A stretch of 64,000 bases of DNA from Rhodospirillales bacterium (GTDB taxonomy: Bacteria > Pseudomonadota > Alphaproteobacteria > Acetobacterales > Acetobacteraceae): assembly GCA_025352565.1 (NCBI GenBank), contig JANXTF010000010.1, positions 1 through 64,000 of the forward strand, given 5' to 3'. Shown in pieces: positions 1 to 8,407 of the stretch. Positions within the stretch are counted from its first letter, which is position 1, and every line of letters starts with the position of its first letter. The position numbers were made by a program, and so were the translations under genes. The notes under the pieces were generated by a model, which ran no database searches, was not told the origin of the DNA, and saw nothing but the letters and a program-made list of their open reading frames with translations.

Positions 1-2529
1 CTGGAAAGTACCTTGCAGCGACACGGGCGCGCCCACTTGCGCCATCACCGCGTTGATCGCGTCCACCGCCTGGCCGAGGGCGGCGCCGGCTGCGAGGTTG
101 AACGAGATCGTCACCGCCGGGAACTGGCTCTGATGGTTCACGGACAGCGGCGCCACCTTGTTGGTGTCCACCTTCACGAAGGTCGAGAGCGGCACCGCCT
201 GGCCCGACGCGGCCTTCACGTACAGCTTGTCCAGCGTGCTCACCTCGCCGAGCATCGCGGAGGGCACCTCCATCACCACGTGATACGAGTTCACCTGCGT
301 GAAGTACTGCGTGATCTGACGTTGTCCGAAGGCATCGTAAAGCGTGTCGTCGATCACCTGCGGCTGGATGCCGAAGCGCGCGGCGGCGTCGCGGTCGATG
401 GTCAGCGTGGCCGTGGTGCCGCCGGATTGCTGGTCGGTCGCAAGGTCGCGCAGCTGGGCCACAGTGCGTAATTTCGCCAGCACCTTGGGGGCGAAGTCGT
501 ACAATTCGGCCGCGTCGGCGTCCTGCAGCGTGTACTGGTATTGCGTTTTCGAGATGCGTCCGCCCACGCGGATATCCTGCGCCGCCTGGAGGAACAGCTG
601 TGCGCCCTCGACGGCGGCGAGCTTGGGCCGCAGCCGCGCGATAATCTGTTGCGCCGAGGCGTCGCGCTCTCCGAACGGCTTCAGCGAGACGAAGAACCGC
701 CCGTTATTGCCGGTCTGGCCGCCGGAGCCGGCGCCGATGCTGGCCGAGTAGGCGGCGATCGCCGGGTCCTCGAGCAGCACCTTGCCGAGCGCCAGCGTGC
801 GCCGCTCCATCTCCTTGTAGGAGACGTCCTGGGCTGATTCCGACACGCCGATCAGCACGCCGGTGTCCTGGTCGGGAAAGAAGCCCTTGGGGATCGTGAC
901 GAACAGGAACACCGTCACGCCGAGGGTCGCGAAAAACACCAGCAAGGTGAGGAACTGAAACCGCAACGCGATGTCGAGCGTACGGCGGTAGAAGCCGATC
1001 ATGCCCGTGAAGAACGCCTCGATGATGCGGTACAACAGGCCGTGGCTTTTCTGGTGGCGCAGGAAGCGCGAGCACATCATGGGCGTCAGCGTCAGCGACA
1101 CGAAGGCCGACACCACGACGGCGATGCTGACCGTCATCGCGAACTCGCGGAACAGCCGCCCCACGATGCCGCCCATCAGCAGCAGCGGGATGAACACCGC
1201 GATCAGCGACAAGCTGATCGAGATAATGGTGAAGCCGATCTCGCCGGCCCCCCGAATCGCGGCATCCATCGGCTTCATGCCGTCCTCGATGTAGCGGAAG
1301 ATGTTCTCGAGCATGACGATGGCGTCGTCCACGACGAAGCCCACCGCGATGGTCAGCGCCATGAGCGAGAGGTTGTCGAGCGAGTAATTGAACAGATACA
1401 TCACGGCGAACGTGCCCACGAGCGCCAGCGGCACCGTGACGCTGGGGATGATGGTCGCCCACACGTTGCGCAGAAACAGGAAGATCACCATCACCACGAG
1501 GCCGACCGACAGCATCAGGGTGAACTGCACGTCATGCACCGAGGCGCGGATGGTCTGCGTGCGGTCGATGATCTCGGTCACATGGACCGATGGCGGAATG
1601 GACGCGATCAGGCGCGGCAGCTGCGCCTTGATGGCGTCCACCGTCTCGATGATGTTGGCATCCGGCTGCTTGAAGATGATCAGCTGCACGCCCTTGCGCT
1701 GGTTCTGATAGCCGCCGTTCAGCACGTTCTCCGGCGCGTCGATCGCCGCGCCGATGTCCTTCACGCGGATCGGGGCGCCCGCGCGGAACGACAGGATGAC
1801 GTTGTTGAATTCATCCGCCTTGGTCAGCTGATCGTTGGCGTAGATGGTGAACACCCGCCGCTCGCCGTCCACCGTGCCCTTCGGGCTGTTGGTGGTCGAG
1901 TTCACCAAGGCGAGCCGCGCGTCCTCCAGCGTGAGGCCCATGGCGGCCAGGCGCGACGGATCGACCTGGATGCGGACCGCGCGCTTCTGCTCGCCGCCGA
2001 TGAACACCTGAGCGACGCCGGTGACCTGGCTGATCTGCTGGGCCAGGATGCTGTCGGCGTATTCGTTCACGTCGATCATCGGCAGTTCGTCGGACTGCAC
2101 CGCGAGGATCAGGATCGGGCTGTCCGACGGGTTGACCTTGTAGTAGTTCGGGTTGCTCGGCAGGTTCTTCGGCAACTGGCCCGACGCCGCGTTGATGCGC
2201 GCCTGGATGTCCTGTGCCGCCGCGTCGATGTTGCGGTTGAGGTCGAACTGCACCGTGATCGAGGTCTGGCCCAGCACGCTCACCGACGTCATCTGCGACA
2301 CGCCGGCGATCTGCGCGAACTGGCGCTCCAGCGGCTGCGCCACGGTGGCCGCCATGGTCTCGGGGCTGGCGCCGGGGAACTTGCCGTTCACGTTGATCGT
2401 CGGGAAATCGACGCGGGGCAGCGGCGCCACCGGCAGCAGCGGGTAGGCCGCGATGCCCGCCAGCAGGATCGCCGCCATCAGCAGAGACGTCGCCACGGGG
2501 CGTCGGATAAACGGGGTCGAGATGCTCAT
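1..2529 (-). CDS. RND multidrug efflux inner-membrane pump (AcrB/MdtB/MdtC type), C-terminus outside the window
   Basis: Proton-driven inner-membrane transporter that exports drugs or lipophilic compounds through a tripartite envelope complex. The reading frame is open from ATG at 2529 to the window edge, 843 codons of the roughly 1040 usual for the family. The N-terminus begins MSISTPFIRRPVATSLLM, the typical cytoplasmic end and first membrane helix, followed by a porter domain starting PLPRVDFPTINV. A later helix carries VGFVVDDAIVMLEN, with the two adjacent aspartates of the proton relay in TM4. It lies 54 bases downstream of the adaptor gene on the same strand, so the two are one operon; a second pump gene and an outer-membrane factor could follow beyond the edge. 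Family is certain; substrate is unknown. Resemblance to MdtB/MdtC is my judgement from the N-terminal sequence. Confidence 0.93.
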   Translation of the reverse strand, partial: MSISTPFIRRPVATSLLMAAILLAGIAAYPLLPVAPLPRVDFPTINVNGKFPGASPETMAATVAQPLERQFAQIAGVSQMTSVSVLGQTSITVQFDLNRNIDAAAQDIQARINAASGQLPKNLPSNPNYYKVNPSDSPILILAVQSDELPMIDVNEYADSILAQQISQVTGVAQVFIGGEQKRAVRIQVDPSRLAAMGLTLEDARLALVNSTTNSPKGTVDGERRVFTIYANDQLTKADEFNNVILSFRAGAPIRVKDIGAAIDAPENVLNGGYQNQRKGVQLIIFKQPDANIIETVDAIKAQLPRLIASIPPSVHVTEIIDRTQTIRASVHDVQFTLMLSVGLVVMVIFLFLRNVWATIIPSVTVPLALVGTFAVMYLFNYSLDNLSLMALTIAVGFVVDDAIVMLENIFRYIEDGMKPMDAAIRGAGEIGFTIISISLSLIAVFIPLLLMGGIVGRLFREFAMTVSIAVVVSAFVSLTLTPMMCSRFLRHQKSHGLLYRIIEAFFTGMIGFYRRTLDIALRFQFLTLLVFFATLGVTVFLFVTIPKGFFPDQDTGVLIGVSESAQDVSYKEMERRTLALGKVLLEDPAIAAYSASIGAGSGGQTGNNGRFFVSLKPFGERDASAQQIIARLRPKLAAVEGAQLFLQAAQDIRVGGRISKTQYQYTLQDADAAELYDFAPKVLAKLRTVAQLRDLATDQQSGGTTATLTIDRDAAARFGIQPQVIDDTLYDAFGQRQITQYFTQVNSYHVVMEVPSAMLGEVSTLDKLYVKAASGQAVPLSTFVKVDTNKVAPLSVNHQSQFPAVTISFNLAAGAALGQAVDAINAVMAQVGAPVSLQGTFQ

Positions 2530-2583
2530 GCGGCGGTCAGCCTCGTCGGTAATCGGCGGGGGAGAGAGGTCAGGCGAGAAAAA

Positions 2584-3717
2584 TCAGCTATTGGGCTTGG
2601 CCGGCGTGGCCGCGACCCGGGTTCCGTTCTGCAGGCGCGACTGGCCATTGGTGACCACCTGGACGCCCTCGTCGAGCCCCTTGGTCACCACTGCGTAGGC
2701 GCCATCATCCTGCTGCACCTCGACCGGCTGCACGGCGGCGGTGTTGTCCGGCTTCACGGCGAATACGAACAGCCCGTTGACACCCCGCTGCACCGCGACG
2801 CTGGGCACGGTCAGCACCTGGGACAGCGTGCCGAGTTGCAGCCGCACGTTGACGAACTGGCCGGGCCATAATTTGTCGTCGGCATTGGGAAACACCGATT
2901 TCAGCCGGATCGTGCCGGTGGCCGGGTCGATCGCGTTGTCCGTGGTCAGCAGCTCGCCCTGGCTCAGCTCGGTCTTGTCGTCGGAGGTGAAGGCCTGAAC
3001 CCGCAGCTTGCCCTTGGCCATGGCCGCGCGGATGGCCGGCAGCGTGTCCTGCGGCAGCGTGAAGATGGTCGAGATCGGGTGGATCTGCGTGATCGTGACG
3101 ATGCCCTGGACGTCGTTGGCATGGATCAGGTTGCCCGGATCGACCAGCCGCAGCCCGGTGCGCCCTTCGATGGGCGATTTGATGTTGGTGAATTCGAGGT
3201 TCAGGCGCGCATTGGCGACCGAGGCCTCGTCGCCCTTGATGTTGGCCGAATACTGGGCGACCAGGGCGGTCTGGGTGTCGAGCTGCTGGCGGGAGGCGAA
3301 ATTGCTGGTGGCGAGGCTGGCGTAGCGGCCCTGGTCGCGCTGCGCGTTGGCCAGCTGCGCCTCGTCGGCGGCCTTCTTGGCCATCACCTGCGCGAGCGTC
3401 GCGGCGTAGGGGCGGGGGTCGATCTCGGCCAGCTGGTCGCCGGGCTTCACGTCCTGGCCCTCGATGAACACGATCCTGGTCAACGTGCCATCGACGCGCG
3501 CGCGGACCAGCACGGACTGGAAGGCCTGCACCGCGCCGATATTGCGCAGCAAAATCGGAATGTCGCGCCGCGCAACGACGGCGGTCTGCACCGGCACGCC
3601 AGCCGGCGGCCGGTTCTCGGCGGCCGGCGCACCGGCGGGCGCCTGCGCCCCTGCCCCGTGCGGGAGCAGGGCGGCAGCGAGGATCGGAAGCAGGTGCCGG
3701 AGCCGGTATGCGAGCAT
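2584..3717 (-). CDS. RND efflux periplasmic adaptor (membrane fusion protein, MdtA-like)
   Basis: Periplasmic adaptor linking the RND pump to an outer-membrane channel. I start it at MLAYRLRHLLPILAAALL because this opens a signal peptide ending near HGAGAQA; the open frame extends 30 codons further upstream, but that stretch is Arg/Phe-rich and unlike a leader. The protein is 377 aa. It has the lipoyl half-motif VRARVDGTLTRIVFIEGQ, a helical hairpin rich in Ala and Gln (AKKAADEAQLANAQRD), the second lipoyl half around NIKSPIEGRTGLRLVDPG, and a beta-barrel with TDNAIDPATGTIRLKSVF. First gene of the efflux operon. The 5' region holds two 15-bp direct repeats that may bind a regulator. Confidence 0.93.
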   Translation of the reverse strand: MLAYRLRHLLPILAAALLPHGAGAQAPAGAPAAENRPPAGVPVQTAVVARRDIPILLRNIGAVQAFQSVLVRARVDGTLTRIVFIEGQDVKPGDQLAEIDPRPYAATLAQVMAKKAADEAQLANAQRDQGRYASLATSNFASRQQLDTQTALVAQYSANIKGDEASVANARLNLEFTNIKSPIEGRTGLRLVDPGNLIHANDVQGIVTITQIHPISTIFTLPQDTLPAIRAAMAKGKLRVQAFTSDDKTELSQGELLTTDNAIDPATGTIRLKSVFPNADDKLWPGQFVNVRLQLGTLSQVLTVPSVAVQRGVNGLFVFAVKPDNTAAVQPVEVQQDDGAYAVVTKGLDEGVQVVTNGQSRLQNGTRVAATPAKPNS

Positions 3718-3728
3718 CGATGATCCCA

Positions 3729-3761
3729 GGCGAAATATGCGGAACGGGCGAAATATGCGGA
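3729..3761. repeat. Two 15-bp direct repeats 12-44 bases upstream of the efflux adaptor start
   Basis: GGCGAAATATGCGGA occurs at 3729-3743 and again at 3747-3761, an 18-bp period. The copies sit just before the adaptor start at 3717 in a locally AT-richer patch. Spaced direct repeats of this kind are typical of response-regulator or other dimer binding sites that control efflux operons. Binding is inferred only. Confidence 0.5.
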
Positions 3762-3846
3762 GTGGGCGGCAAGGCGAAGCGTATCCGCGCCAGGGTGACG
3801 CGGGCATGGCGGATGAATAACACGCGCGTCATGCAAGCCCGACGGA

Positions 3847-3869
3847 AATTGTGAGCGCTCCCATTTTGG
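3847..3869. promoter_or_regulatory. LacI-family-like operator in the divergent efflux/acyl-CoA dehydrogenase promoter region
   Basis: AATTGTGAGCGCTC at 3847-3860 contains the perfect palindrome GAGCGCTC and equals the left part of the symmetric lac operator; the right half (CCATTTTGG) is degenerate. It lies about 130 bases upstream of the efflux adaptor and 99 upstream of the acyl-CoA dehydrogenase. No regulator gene of the LacI family is in the window, so the site is only a candidate. Confidence 0.3.
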
Positions 3870-3958
3870 CAATGCGCGACGAAGGCGAGGGTCGCAAGCG
3901 GCTTGCCACTCGGCCCGCCCATTCGTAATCAGGTTCTCGCAACGGGAGCATGGCGGCC

Positions 3959-5131
3959 ATGGACCAGGCGGTCTCGATCACATCCGGACCACACGACGAA
4001 ATCCGCGCCGAGGTCGCCAAGCTGTGCGCCCGCTTCCCCGGCGAGTACTGGCGCAAGCTGGACGAGGTGCGCGGCTACCCCACCGCGTTCGTGACCGCGC
4101 TCACCGAGGCGGGCTACCTCTCCGTGCTGATCCCGGAGGAGTATGGCGGCTCCGGCCTCCCGCTGTCGGCGGCCGCCGCCATCCTGGAAACCGTCCATGC
4201 CTGTGGCGCCAACGGTGCGGCCTGCCATGCCCAGATGTACATCATGGGCACCATCCTGCGGCACGGCTCGGCGGCGCAGAAACAGCGGTATCTGCCCAAG
4301 ATCGCCAGCGGCGCCCTGCGCCTCCAGGCGTTCGGCGTCACCGAGCCGACCAGCGGGACCGACACCACCAGCCTGCGTACTTTCGCCCGCCGCGAGGGCG
4401 ATACCTATGTGGTGAACGGCCAGAAGGTCTGGACCAGCCGCGCCGAACACTCGGACCTGATGTTGCTGCTGGCCCGCACCACGCCGCGCGACCAGGTGGC
4501 GAAGAAGACCGAGGGCCTCTCCACCTTCATCGTCGACATGAAGGCGGCCCTCGGCAACGGCCTCACCATTCGCCCCATCCGCACCATGATGAACCACAAT
4601 TCCTGCGAGGTGTTCTTCGACAACATGGTGGTGCCGGCCGAGAACCTCGTGGGCGCGGAGGGGCGCGGCTTCCGCTACATCCTCGACGGCATGAACGCGG
4701 AGCGGCTGCTGATCGCGTCCGAATGCATCGGCGACGCCAAATGGTTCACCGCGAAATCATCGGCCTACGCGCGCGACCGCCAGGTGTTCGGCCGCCCGAT
4801 CGGCCAGAACCAGGGCGTTCAGTTCCCCATCGCGCGCGCCTACGCCCAGATGCGGGCGGCCGAGTTGCTGGTCCATGCGGGGATCGGGAAATTCGACGCC
4901 GGGCTGCATTGCGGCGAGGAGGCCAACATGGCCAAGATGCTGGCCGCCGAGGCCAGCTGGGCGGCGGGCGAGGCCTGCATCCAGACCCATGGCGGCTTCG
5001 GCTTCGCCGAGGAATACGACATCGAGCGGAAATACCGCGAGAACCGGCTGTACCAAGTGGCGCCGATCAGCACCAACCTCGTGCTCTCCTATATCTCCGA
5101 GCATGTGCTCGGCCTGCCCCGGAGCTTTTGA
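3959..5131 (+). CDS. Acyl-CoA dehydrogenase family protein
   Basis: FAD enzyme that introduces an alpha-beta double bond in an acyl-CoA, passing electrons to ETF. 390 aa, the normal family length. Start chosen at ATG 3959 because GGGAG at 3944-3948 is 10 bases upstream; an in-frame ATG at 3950 is only one base from it. Visible signatures: middle-domain VTEPTSGTDTTSLRTFA, then KVWTSRAEHSDLMLLLART, and C-terminal QTHGGFGFAEEYDIERKYRE. The usual catalytic Glu near the C-terminus (YRD...EGT) is replaced by YRENRLYQVAPIST, whereas LDGMNAERL places a Glu at residue 248, the helix-G position used by isovaleryl-CoA dehydrogenase. It is followed six bases later by a class III CoA-transferase, so the pair probably degrades one carboxylic acid via its CoA ester. 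Substrate not identifiable. Confidence 0.92.
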   Translation: MDQAVSITSGPHDEIRAEVAKLCARFPGEYWRKLDEVRGYPTAFVTALTEAGYLSVLIPEEYGGSGLPLSAAAAILETVHACGANGAACHAQMYIMGTILRHGSAAQKQRYLPKIASGALRLQAFGVTEPTSGTDTTSLRTFARREGDTYVVNGQKVWTSRAEHSDLMLLLARTTPRDQVAKKTEGLSTFIVDMKAALGNGLTIRPIRTMMNHNSCEVFFDNMVVPAENLVGAEGRGFRYILDGMNAERLLIASECIGDAKWFTAKSSAYARDRQVFGRPIGQNQGVQFPIARAYAQMRAAELLVHAGIGKFDAGLHCGEEANMAKMLAAEASWAAGEACIQTHGGFGFAEEYDIERKYRENRLYQVAPISTNLVLSYISEHVLGLPRSF

Positions 5132-5137
5132 ACGCCC

Positions 5138-6265
5138 ATGGCCGGCGCACTCGACGGGCTGCTGGTGCTCAGCTTCGAGCAGGCGGTGGCCGCCCCATAT
5201 TGCAGCTCCCGCCTCGCCGATGCGGGCGCGCGGGTCATCAAGCTGGAGCGGCCGGAGGGTGATTTCGCACGCGCATACGACAGCTCGGCGGCCGGGCTTT
5301 CGAGCTATTTCGTCTGGCTGAACCGGGGCAAGCAGAGCCTGGTCGCCAACATCAAGGCGCCGGGGGATGCGGCGCTGCTCCACCGGATCATCGGGCAGGC
5401 CGACATCTTTATCCAAAACCTGGCCCCGGGCGCCGCCATTCGCGCGGGCTTCGGGTCGGAGGCGCTGCGGGCGCTGCACCCGGCGCTCATCACCGTGGAT
5501 ATCTCGGGCTATGGCGACAGCGGCGAATACGCCGACATGAAGGCGTACGACCTGCTGGTCCAGGCCGAGAGCGGGCTCGCCGCGATCACCGGCCGCCCCG
5601 AGGGGCCTGGGCGCGTTGGCGTCTCGGCCTGCGACATCGCCTGCGGCATGGCGGCCCACGCGGCGATCCTGGAGGCGCTGATCGAGCGGGGCCGAACCGG
5701 GCGGGGCAAGGGGTTGCAGGTGAGCCTGTTCGACGGCATGGCGGATTGGATGAACCCGCCGCTGCTGTTGTTCGAGGGCACCGGGCTGGTGCAGCCGCGC
5801 GTGGGGCTGAGCCATTTCACCATCTGTCCCTACGGCGCGTTCGCCACCGCCGATGGCGTCGAGGTGCTCATCAGCATCCAGAACGAGCGCGAATGGGTGG
5901 AATTCTGCACGTTGTTCCTGCTGGAGCCGGATCTTCCACAGCGCCCCGGCTTCGAGACCAACCAGATCCGGGTGGCCAACCGGCCGATGGTGGACGCGCA
6001 TGTCGCCGCCATGTTCGCGACCCTGACCCGCGCGCAAGCCGCCACCCGGCTGCGCGTGTCCAAAACGGCGTTCGGCTTCGTCAACAACGTGGCCGATTTC
6101 GCCCGCCACCCCGCCTTGCGCCGCATCGAGGTGATGACGCCCGGCGGCCCTGTCTCGATGGCGGCGCCGCCCGCGATCGCGACCGACGACGCGCGCGAAT
6201 ACGGGCCGGTGCCGGCGATTAACTCCCATGGCGCGGCCATCCGCGCGGAGTTCGCGGGGCCGTAG
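5138..6265 (+). CDS. Class III CoA-transferase (CaiB/BaiF family)
   Basis: Transfers CoA between carboxylic acids through an aspartyl-CoA thioester intermediate. 375 aa, close to the usual 380-420. Family hallmarks are the N-terminal VLSFEQAVAAPYCSSRLADAG, GARVIKLERPEGD, the NRGKQSLVANIK segment, and the catalytic aspartate at residue 166 in GVSACDIACGM. Further on, RTGRGKGLQVSLFDGMADWM is the typical dimer-interlock segment. It starts six bases after the acyl-CoA dehydrogenase stop and is almost certainly co-transcribed with it; the combination suggests activation of an acid by CoA transfer followed by oxidation, as in carnitine-, itaconate- or branched dicarboxylate-type pathways. The exact acid cannot be told from sequence. 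Confidence 0.92.
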   Translation: MAGALDGLLVLSFEQAVAAPYCSSRLADAGARVIKLERPEGDFARAYDSSAAGLSSYFVWLNRGKQSLVANIKAPGDAALLHRIIGQADIFIQNLAPGAAIRAGFGSEALRALHPALITVDISGYGDSGEYADMKAYDLLVQAESGLAAITGRPEGPGRVGVSACDIACGMAAHAAILEALIERGRTGRGKGLQVSLFDGMADWMNPPLLLFEGTGLVQPRVGLSHFTICPYGAFATADGVEVLISIQNEREWVEFCTLFLLEPDLPQRPGFETNQIRVANRPMVDAHVAAMFATLTRAQAATRLRVSKTAFGFVNNVADFARHPALRRIEVMTPGGPVSMAAPPAIATDDAREYGPVPAINSHGAAIRAEFAGP

Positions 6266-6308
6266 CTTTCGGCCAACCGCTGCCTCGCGGTGACAAACGA
6301 AGCTGAGG

Positions 6309-6432
6309 GTTCGATGGCAATTAATCGCTTCAAGTTTCGCACAGTCGTATCGTCCCGTTGTGGTCGGCGGAGGCCGGCCACGACGTGGAGGAGTTCGCAC
6401 GCGATTCCACCTGATTCCAGTTATTTACCAAC
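6309..6432 (-). repeat. Dispersed intergenic repeat, short copy (E1)
   Basis: Read on the minus strand, this 124-bp stretch matches 13828-14006 on the plus strand over both ends: GGTAAATAACT, ATCGCGTRCGAACTCCTC, GGCCTCCGCCGACCA, GATACGACTGTGC and a final GCCATC..AAC. It lacks about 57 internal bases present in the other copy. It lies between two convergent genes and fills most of that gap. No transposase is near. It may be a non-autonomous mobile or BIME-like element. Confidence 0.7.
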
Positions 6433-6437
6433 GGACA

Positions 6438-7340
6438 TTAAGCCGGCGGCCGCCGCATCCCGCCGGTAAGCTGGGACGCCGCGAGCGGCATCGTCCGCCC
6501 GGTCAGCTGGATCGGTGCCAGGCGGTAGGCGCCCAAATCCCGCCCCGGTGCCGCATTGGCGGCCAGCGGCAGCATCCGGCCCTGGGCAGCGTTGTTGCCC
6601 AGCATCACCGCCCCGGCAGCCCCCGCGACCGCCCCCGGCGGCAGGCTGGCCGCCGGAGGCGGGGTGCCGGCGATCCGTTGCTCCTCCGGCAATGCCGCCA
6701 TCACCTTGCGTCGGTAGGGCTCCCCCAATTCGGGGTTGCCGGAGTGGTAGGCGGCAACCGCGCGGTCCCAATTGCCGGTCTGATCGCGCAGCCGAACCAG
6801 GAATTGCGCGGCGTAGGTGGCGTTGATCGCCGGGTCGAACGCCTGGTCGAGATCCGCGAACGCCGCCGGGTGGTGGAACAGATTGACCTGGAGGCAGCCC
6901 ACGTCGATCGAGCGGGCGCCCCGCGCCTGATAGCCCCGCACCGCCGCGATGGCCTCCGCCTTGCTGTCATAGACGTGGTCGATGCCTTCGACGTTGATCG
7001 ACCACGGCCATGGCGCCGTCCCGCCGGCGCCGTCGGCGCGGCCGCTCTCGATCCGGGCGATGGCACTCAACATCCCCTCCGGCACCGCCGCCGCCCGCCC
7101 CGCCGCGCGCGCCGCCTGCCGGCAGACATCGCCCGTCACGGCAGGGCCCGTCACGGCAGGGCCCGTCACGGCAGGCACGGCCGATGCCCCTGCCGGAGCA
7201 CTCGCCCGCGCTGGCGCCACGCCGATCGGCGGCCCGAACAGATAGAAACTTCGCGGCACCGGACCCGGCGTGGAGTCCGCCAAGGCGGGCTCCGCGAGGC
7301 ACAGCAACACCGAAACGAGGGTCAGCCAAAAAGCGTGCAT
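6438..7340 (-). CDS. Lytic transglycosylase, SLT-domain, secreted
   Basis: Murein-cleaving enzyme acting in the periplasm. I start at the Met giving a clean signal peptide MHAFWLTLVSVLLCLAEPALA; the open frame runs 34 codons further upstream, into the sRNA promoter area. 300 aa. A goose-lysozyme-like/SLT catalytic core runs from about residue 75 to 210: the catalytic Glu is E98 in MLSAIARIESGR, followed by a WSINVEG segment, VGCLQVNLFHHP and the YHSGN motif. Between signal and catalytic domain a linker carries AVTGP repeated in tandem, encoded by three 15-bp repeats at 7132-7176 (CCCGTCACGGCAGGG). The C-terminal 80 residues are Pro/Ala/Gly-rich without a recognisable domain. Such enzymes sometimes serve secretion or flagellar assembly, but no such genes are adjacent. 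Confidence 0.88.
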   Translation of the reverse strand: MHAFWLTLVSVLLCLAEPALADSTPGPVPRSFYLFGPPIGVAPARASAPAGASAVPAVTGPAVTGPAVTGDVCRQAARAAGRAAAVPEGMLSAIARIESGRADGAGGTAPWPWSINVEGIDHVYDSKAEAIAAVRGYQARGARSIDVGCLQVNLFHHPAAFADLDQAFDPAINATYAAQFLVRLRDQTGNWDRAVAAYHSGNPELGEPYRRKVMAALPEEQRIAGTPPPAASLPPGAVAGAAGAVMLGNNAAQGRMLPLAANAAPGRDLGAYRLAPIQLTGRTMPLAASQLTGGMRRPPA

Positions 7341-7407
7341 GGCGCAGCCTGTCACGGGCGCATTAACAAAACGTAACCCCGATTTATGCTGCACTGCAAA
7401 AAAACAC

Positions 7408-7436
7408 TTGCATGGGATCGCTCCCATGCGTAGATT
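7408..7436 (+). promoter_or_regulatory. sigma70-type promoter of the sRNA, with a palindrome in the spacer
   Basis: TTGCAT (7408-7413) and TAGATT (7431-7436) are separated by 17 bases. The spacer region holds an inverted repeat, CATGGGA-TCGC-TCCCATG (7411-7428), overlapping the -35 box. A start point near 7443 follows. A regulator bound to this dyad would cover the polymerase site. Confidence 0.65.
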
Positions 7437-7442
7437 GTGCAT

Positions 7443-7528
7443 CGCAGCAAGACGGCTTCGGCCTCTTCCTGCTTCTTGGACGTTTCCTCCCTAAACTTGG
7501 CGGCGTGGCAACACGCCGCCACTTTTTT
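7443..7528 (+). ncRNA. mmgR: Trans-acting sRNA of the mmgR (suhB / alpha-r8) type
   Basis: About 86 nt from the predicted start to the end of a T-run. Structure visible: a 5' hairpin made of AAGA-C-GGC, a TTCG loop and GCC-TCTT; an unpaired core CTTGGACGTTTCCTCCCTAA containing a CCTCCC anti-Shine-Dalgarno stretch; then a 9-bp GC stem with a GCAA loop and a T-run. This arrangement and core match my memory of the mmgR/suhB family, conserved across alphaproteobacteria, where mmgR limits polyhydroxybutyrate accumulation in Sinorhizobium. It has its own promoter and lies in the 191-bp gap between two minus-strand genes, so it is an independent gene. Family assignment is from memory of the consensus, not from a search. 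Confidence 0.72.
7499..7528 (+). terminator. Rho-independent terminator of the sRNA
   Basis: A perfect 9-bp stem GGCGGCGTG / CACGCCGCC around a GCAA tetraloop (7499-7520) is followed by ACTTTTTT. The T-run is on the plus strand, so it ends the sRNA rather than the minus-strand hydrolase, although the stem could slow transcripts from that side too. Confidence 0.9.
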
Positions 7529-7531
7529 GCC

Positions 7532-8395
7532 TCAGGCGAGGCCGCGCGAACCGATCTGGCCGGCCAGCGTGCCGATGAAATGCGTCATGTCCGTCCGCAG
7601 CCTCGCGAAGCGGCGCGAACGCTCGATCCGCGACTCGTCCATATACAGCGTGCGGCAGATCTCGATCTGCAGCGCATGCACATGCTCGCGCGGGCGACCG
7701 TAATTGCGGGTGATGTAGCCGCCGGCATACGGGTCGTTGCGCCGCACCGCATAGCCGAGGTCACCCAGCGCGCGCTCGATCAGGCGCGTCGCGCTGGGCG
7801 CGCAGGCGGTGCCGTGCGCGTCGCCCAGCACGAAATCGGCCGGATTGCGGGCGGCCAGGCTGGTGCCGGGCATCGAGTGGCAGTCGATCAGCAGGCAGGT
7901 CCCGAAACGCGCGCGCGTGGCGTCGATGGCGCCCTGCAAGGCGGCATGGAACGGCTCCCAGCAGTCGCGCACCCGTGCCTCAGCATCCGCGAAGCTCAGC
8001 TTGTCCCGATAGATCGCCTCGCCCGACCCCACGATGCGCGCGATGGTGCCCAAACCCGCCCCTACGCGGGCGCTGGTCGTGTTCACCCACTCGGGCAGCG
8101 CGTCCGCGAACATCTCCGGATCGAGTTCCCATGCCTCGCGGTTGGGGTCGCAGAACGCCCGCGGAAAATGCGCGGCCAGCAGCGGCGCGCCCAGGCTGGG
8201 GGCGGCCTCGAACAACTCCTCCACGAAGCTGTCCTCGCTGCGCCGCAACGTCAGTGCGTCGAGCCGCGCTGCGGCCAGGAATTCGGTGGGATAGCGCCGG
8301 CCGGAATGGGCCGACACGAACACCAGCGGCACCGTCTGCACGACGGGTGCCATCAGCACGAAAGGCGGCTCGGTGATCGACAGCGGCAGGTCCAT
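7532..8395 (-). CDS. N-formylglutamate amidohydrolase family protein
   Basis: Zn-dependent amidohydrolase family that releases formate from N-formylglutamate (last step of one histidine degradation route) or acts on related N-formyl amino acids. 287 aa, normal for the family. Signatures: SAHSGRRYP at 28-36, DCHSMPG at 171-177, NDPYAGGYITRNYGRP from residue 220, and ALQIEICRTLYMDE near the end. No hut genes are adjacent, so a histidine role is not supported by context; many alphaproteobacteria carry stand-alone members. A 41-codon ORF ends 12 bases upstream on the same strand. Confidence 0.9.
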   Translation of the reverse strand: MDLPLSITEPPFVLMAPVVQTVPLVFVSAHSGRRYPTEFLAAARLDALTLRRSEDSFVEELFEAAPSLGAPLLAAHFPRAFCDPNREAWELDPEMFADALPEWVNTTSARVGAGLGTIARIVGSGEAIYRDKLSFADAEARVRDCWEPFHAALQGAIDATRARFGTCLLIDCHSMPGTSLAARNPADFVLGDAHGTACAPSATRLIERALGDLGYAVRRNDPYAGGYITRNYGRPREHVHALQIEICRTLYMDESRIERSRRFARLRTDMTHFIGTLAGQIGSRGLA

Positions 8396-8407
8396 CGCGC
8401 GTTCCTG

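Noticed and set aside
1042-2871. 609-codon open frame over the efflux genes
   Set aside because: Shadow of the RND pump and adaptor; no family motif, extreme His/Asp/Arg content.
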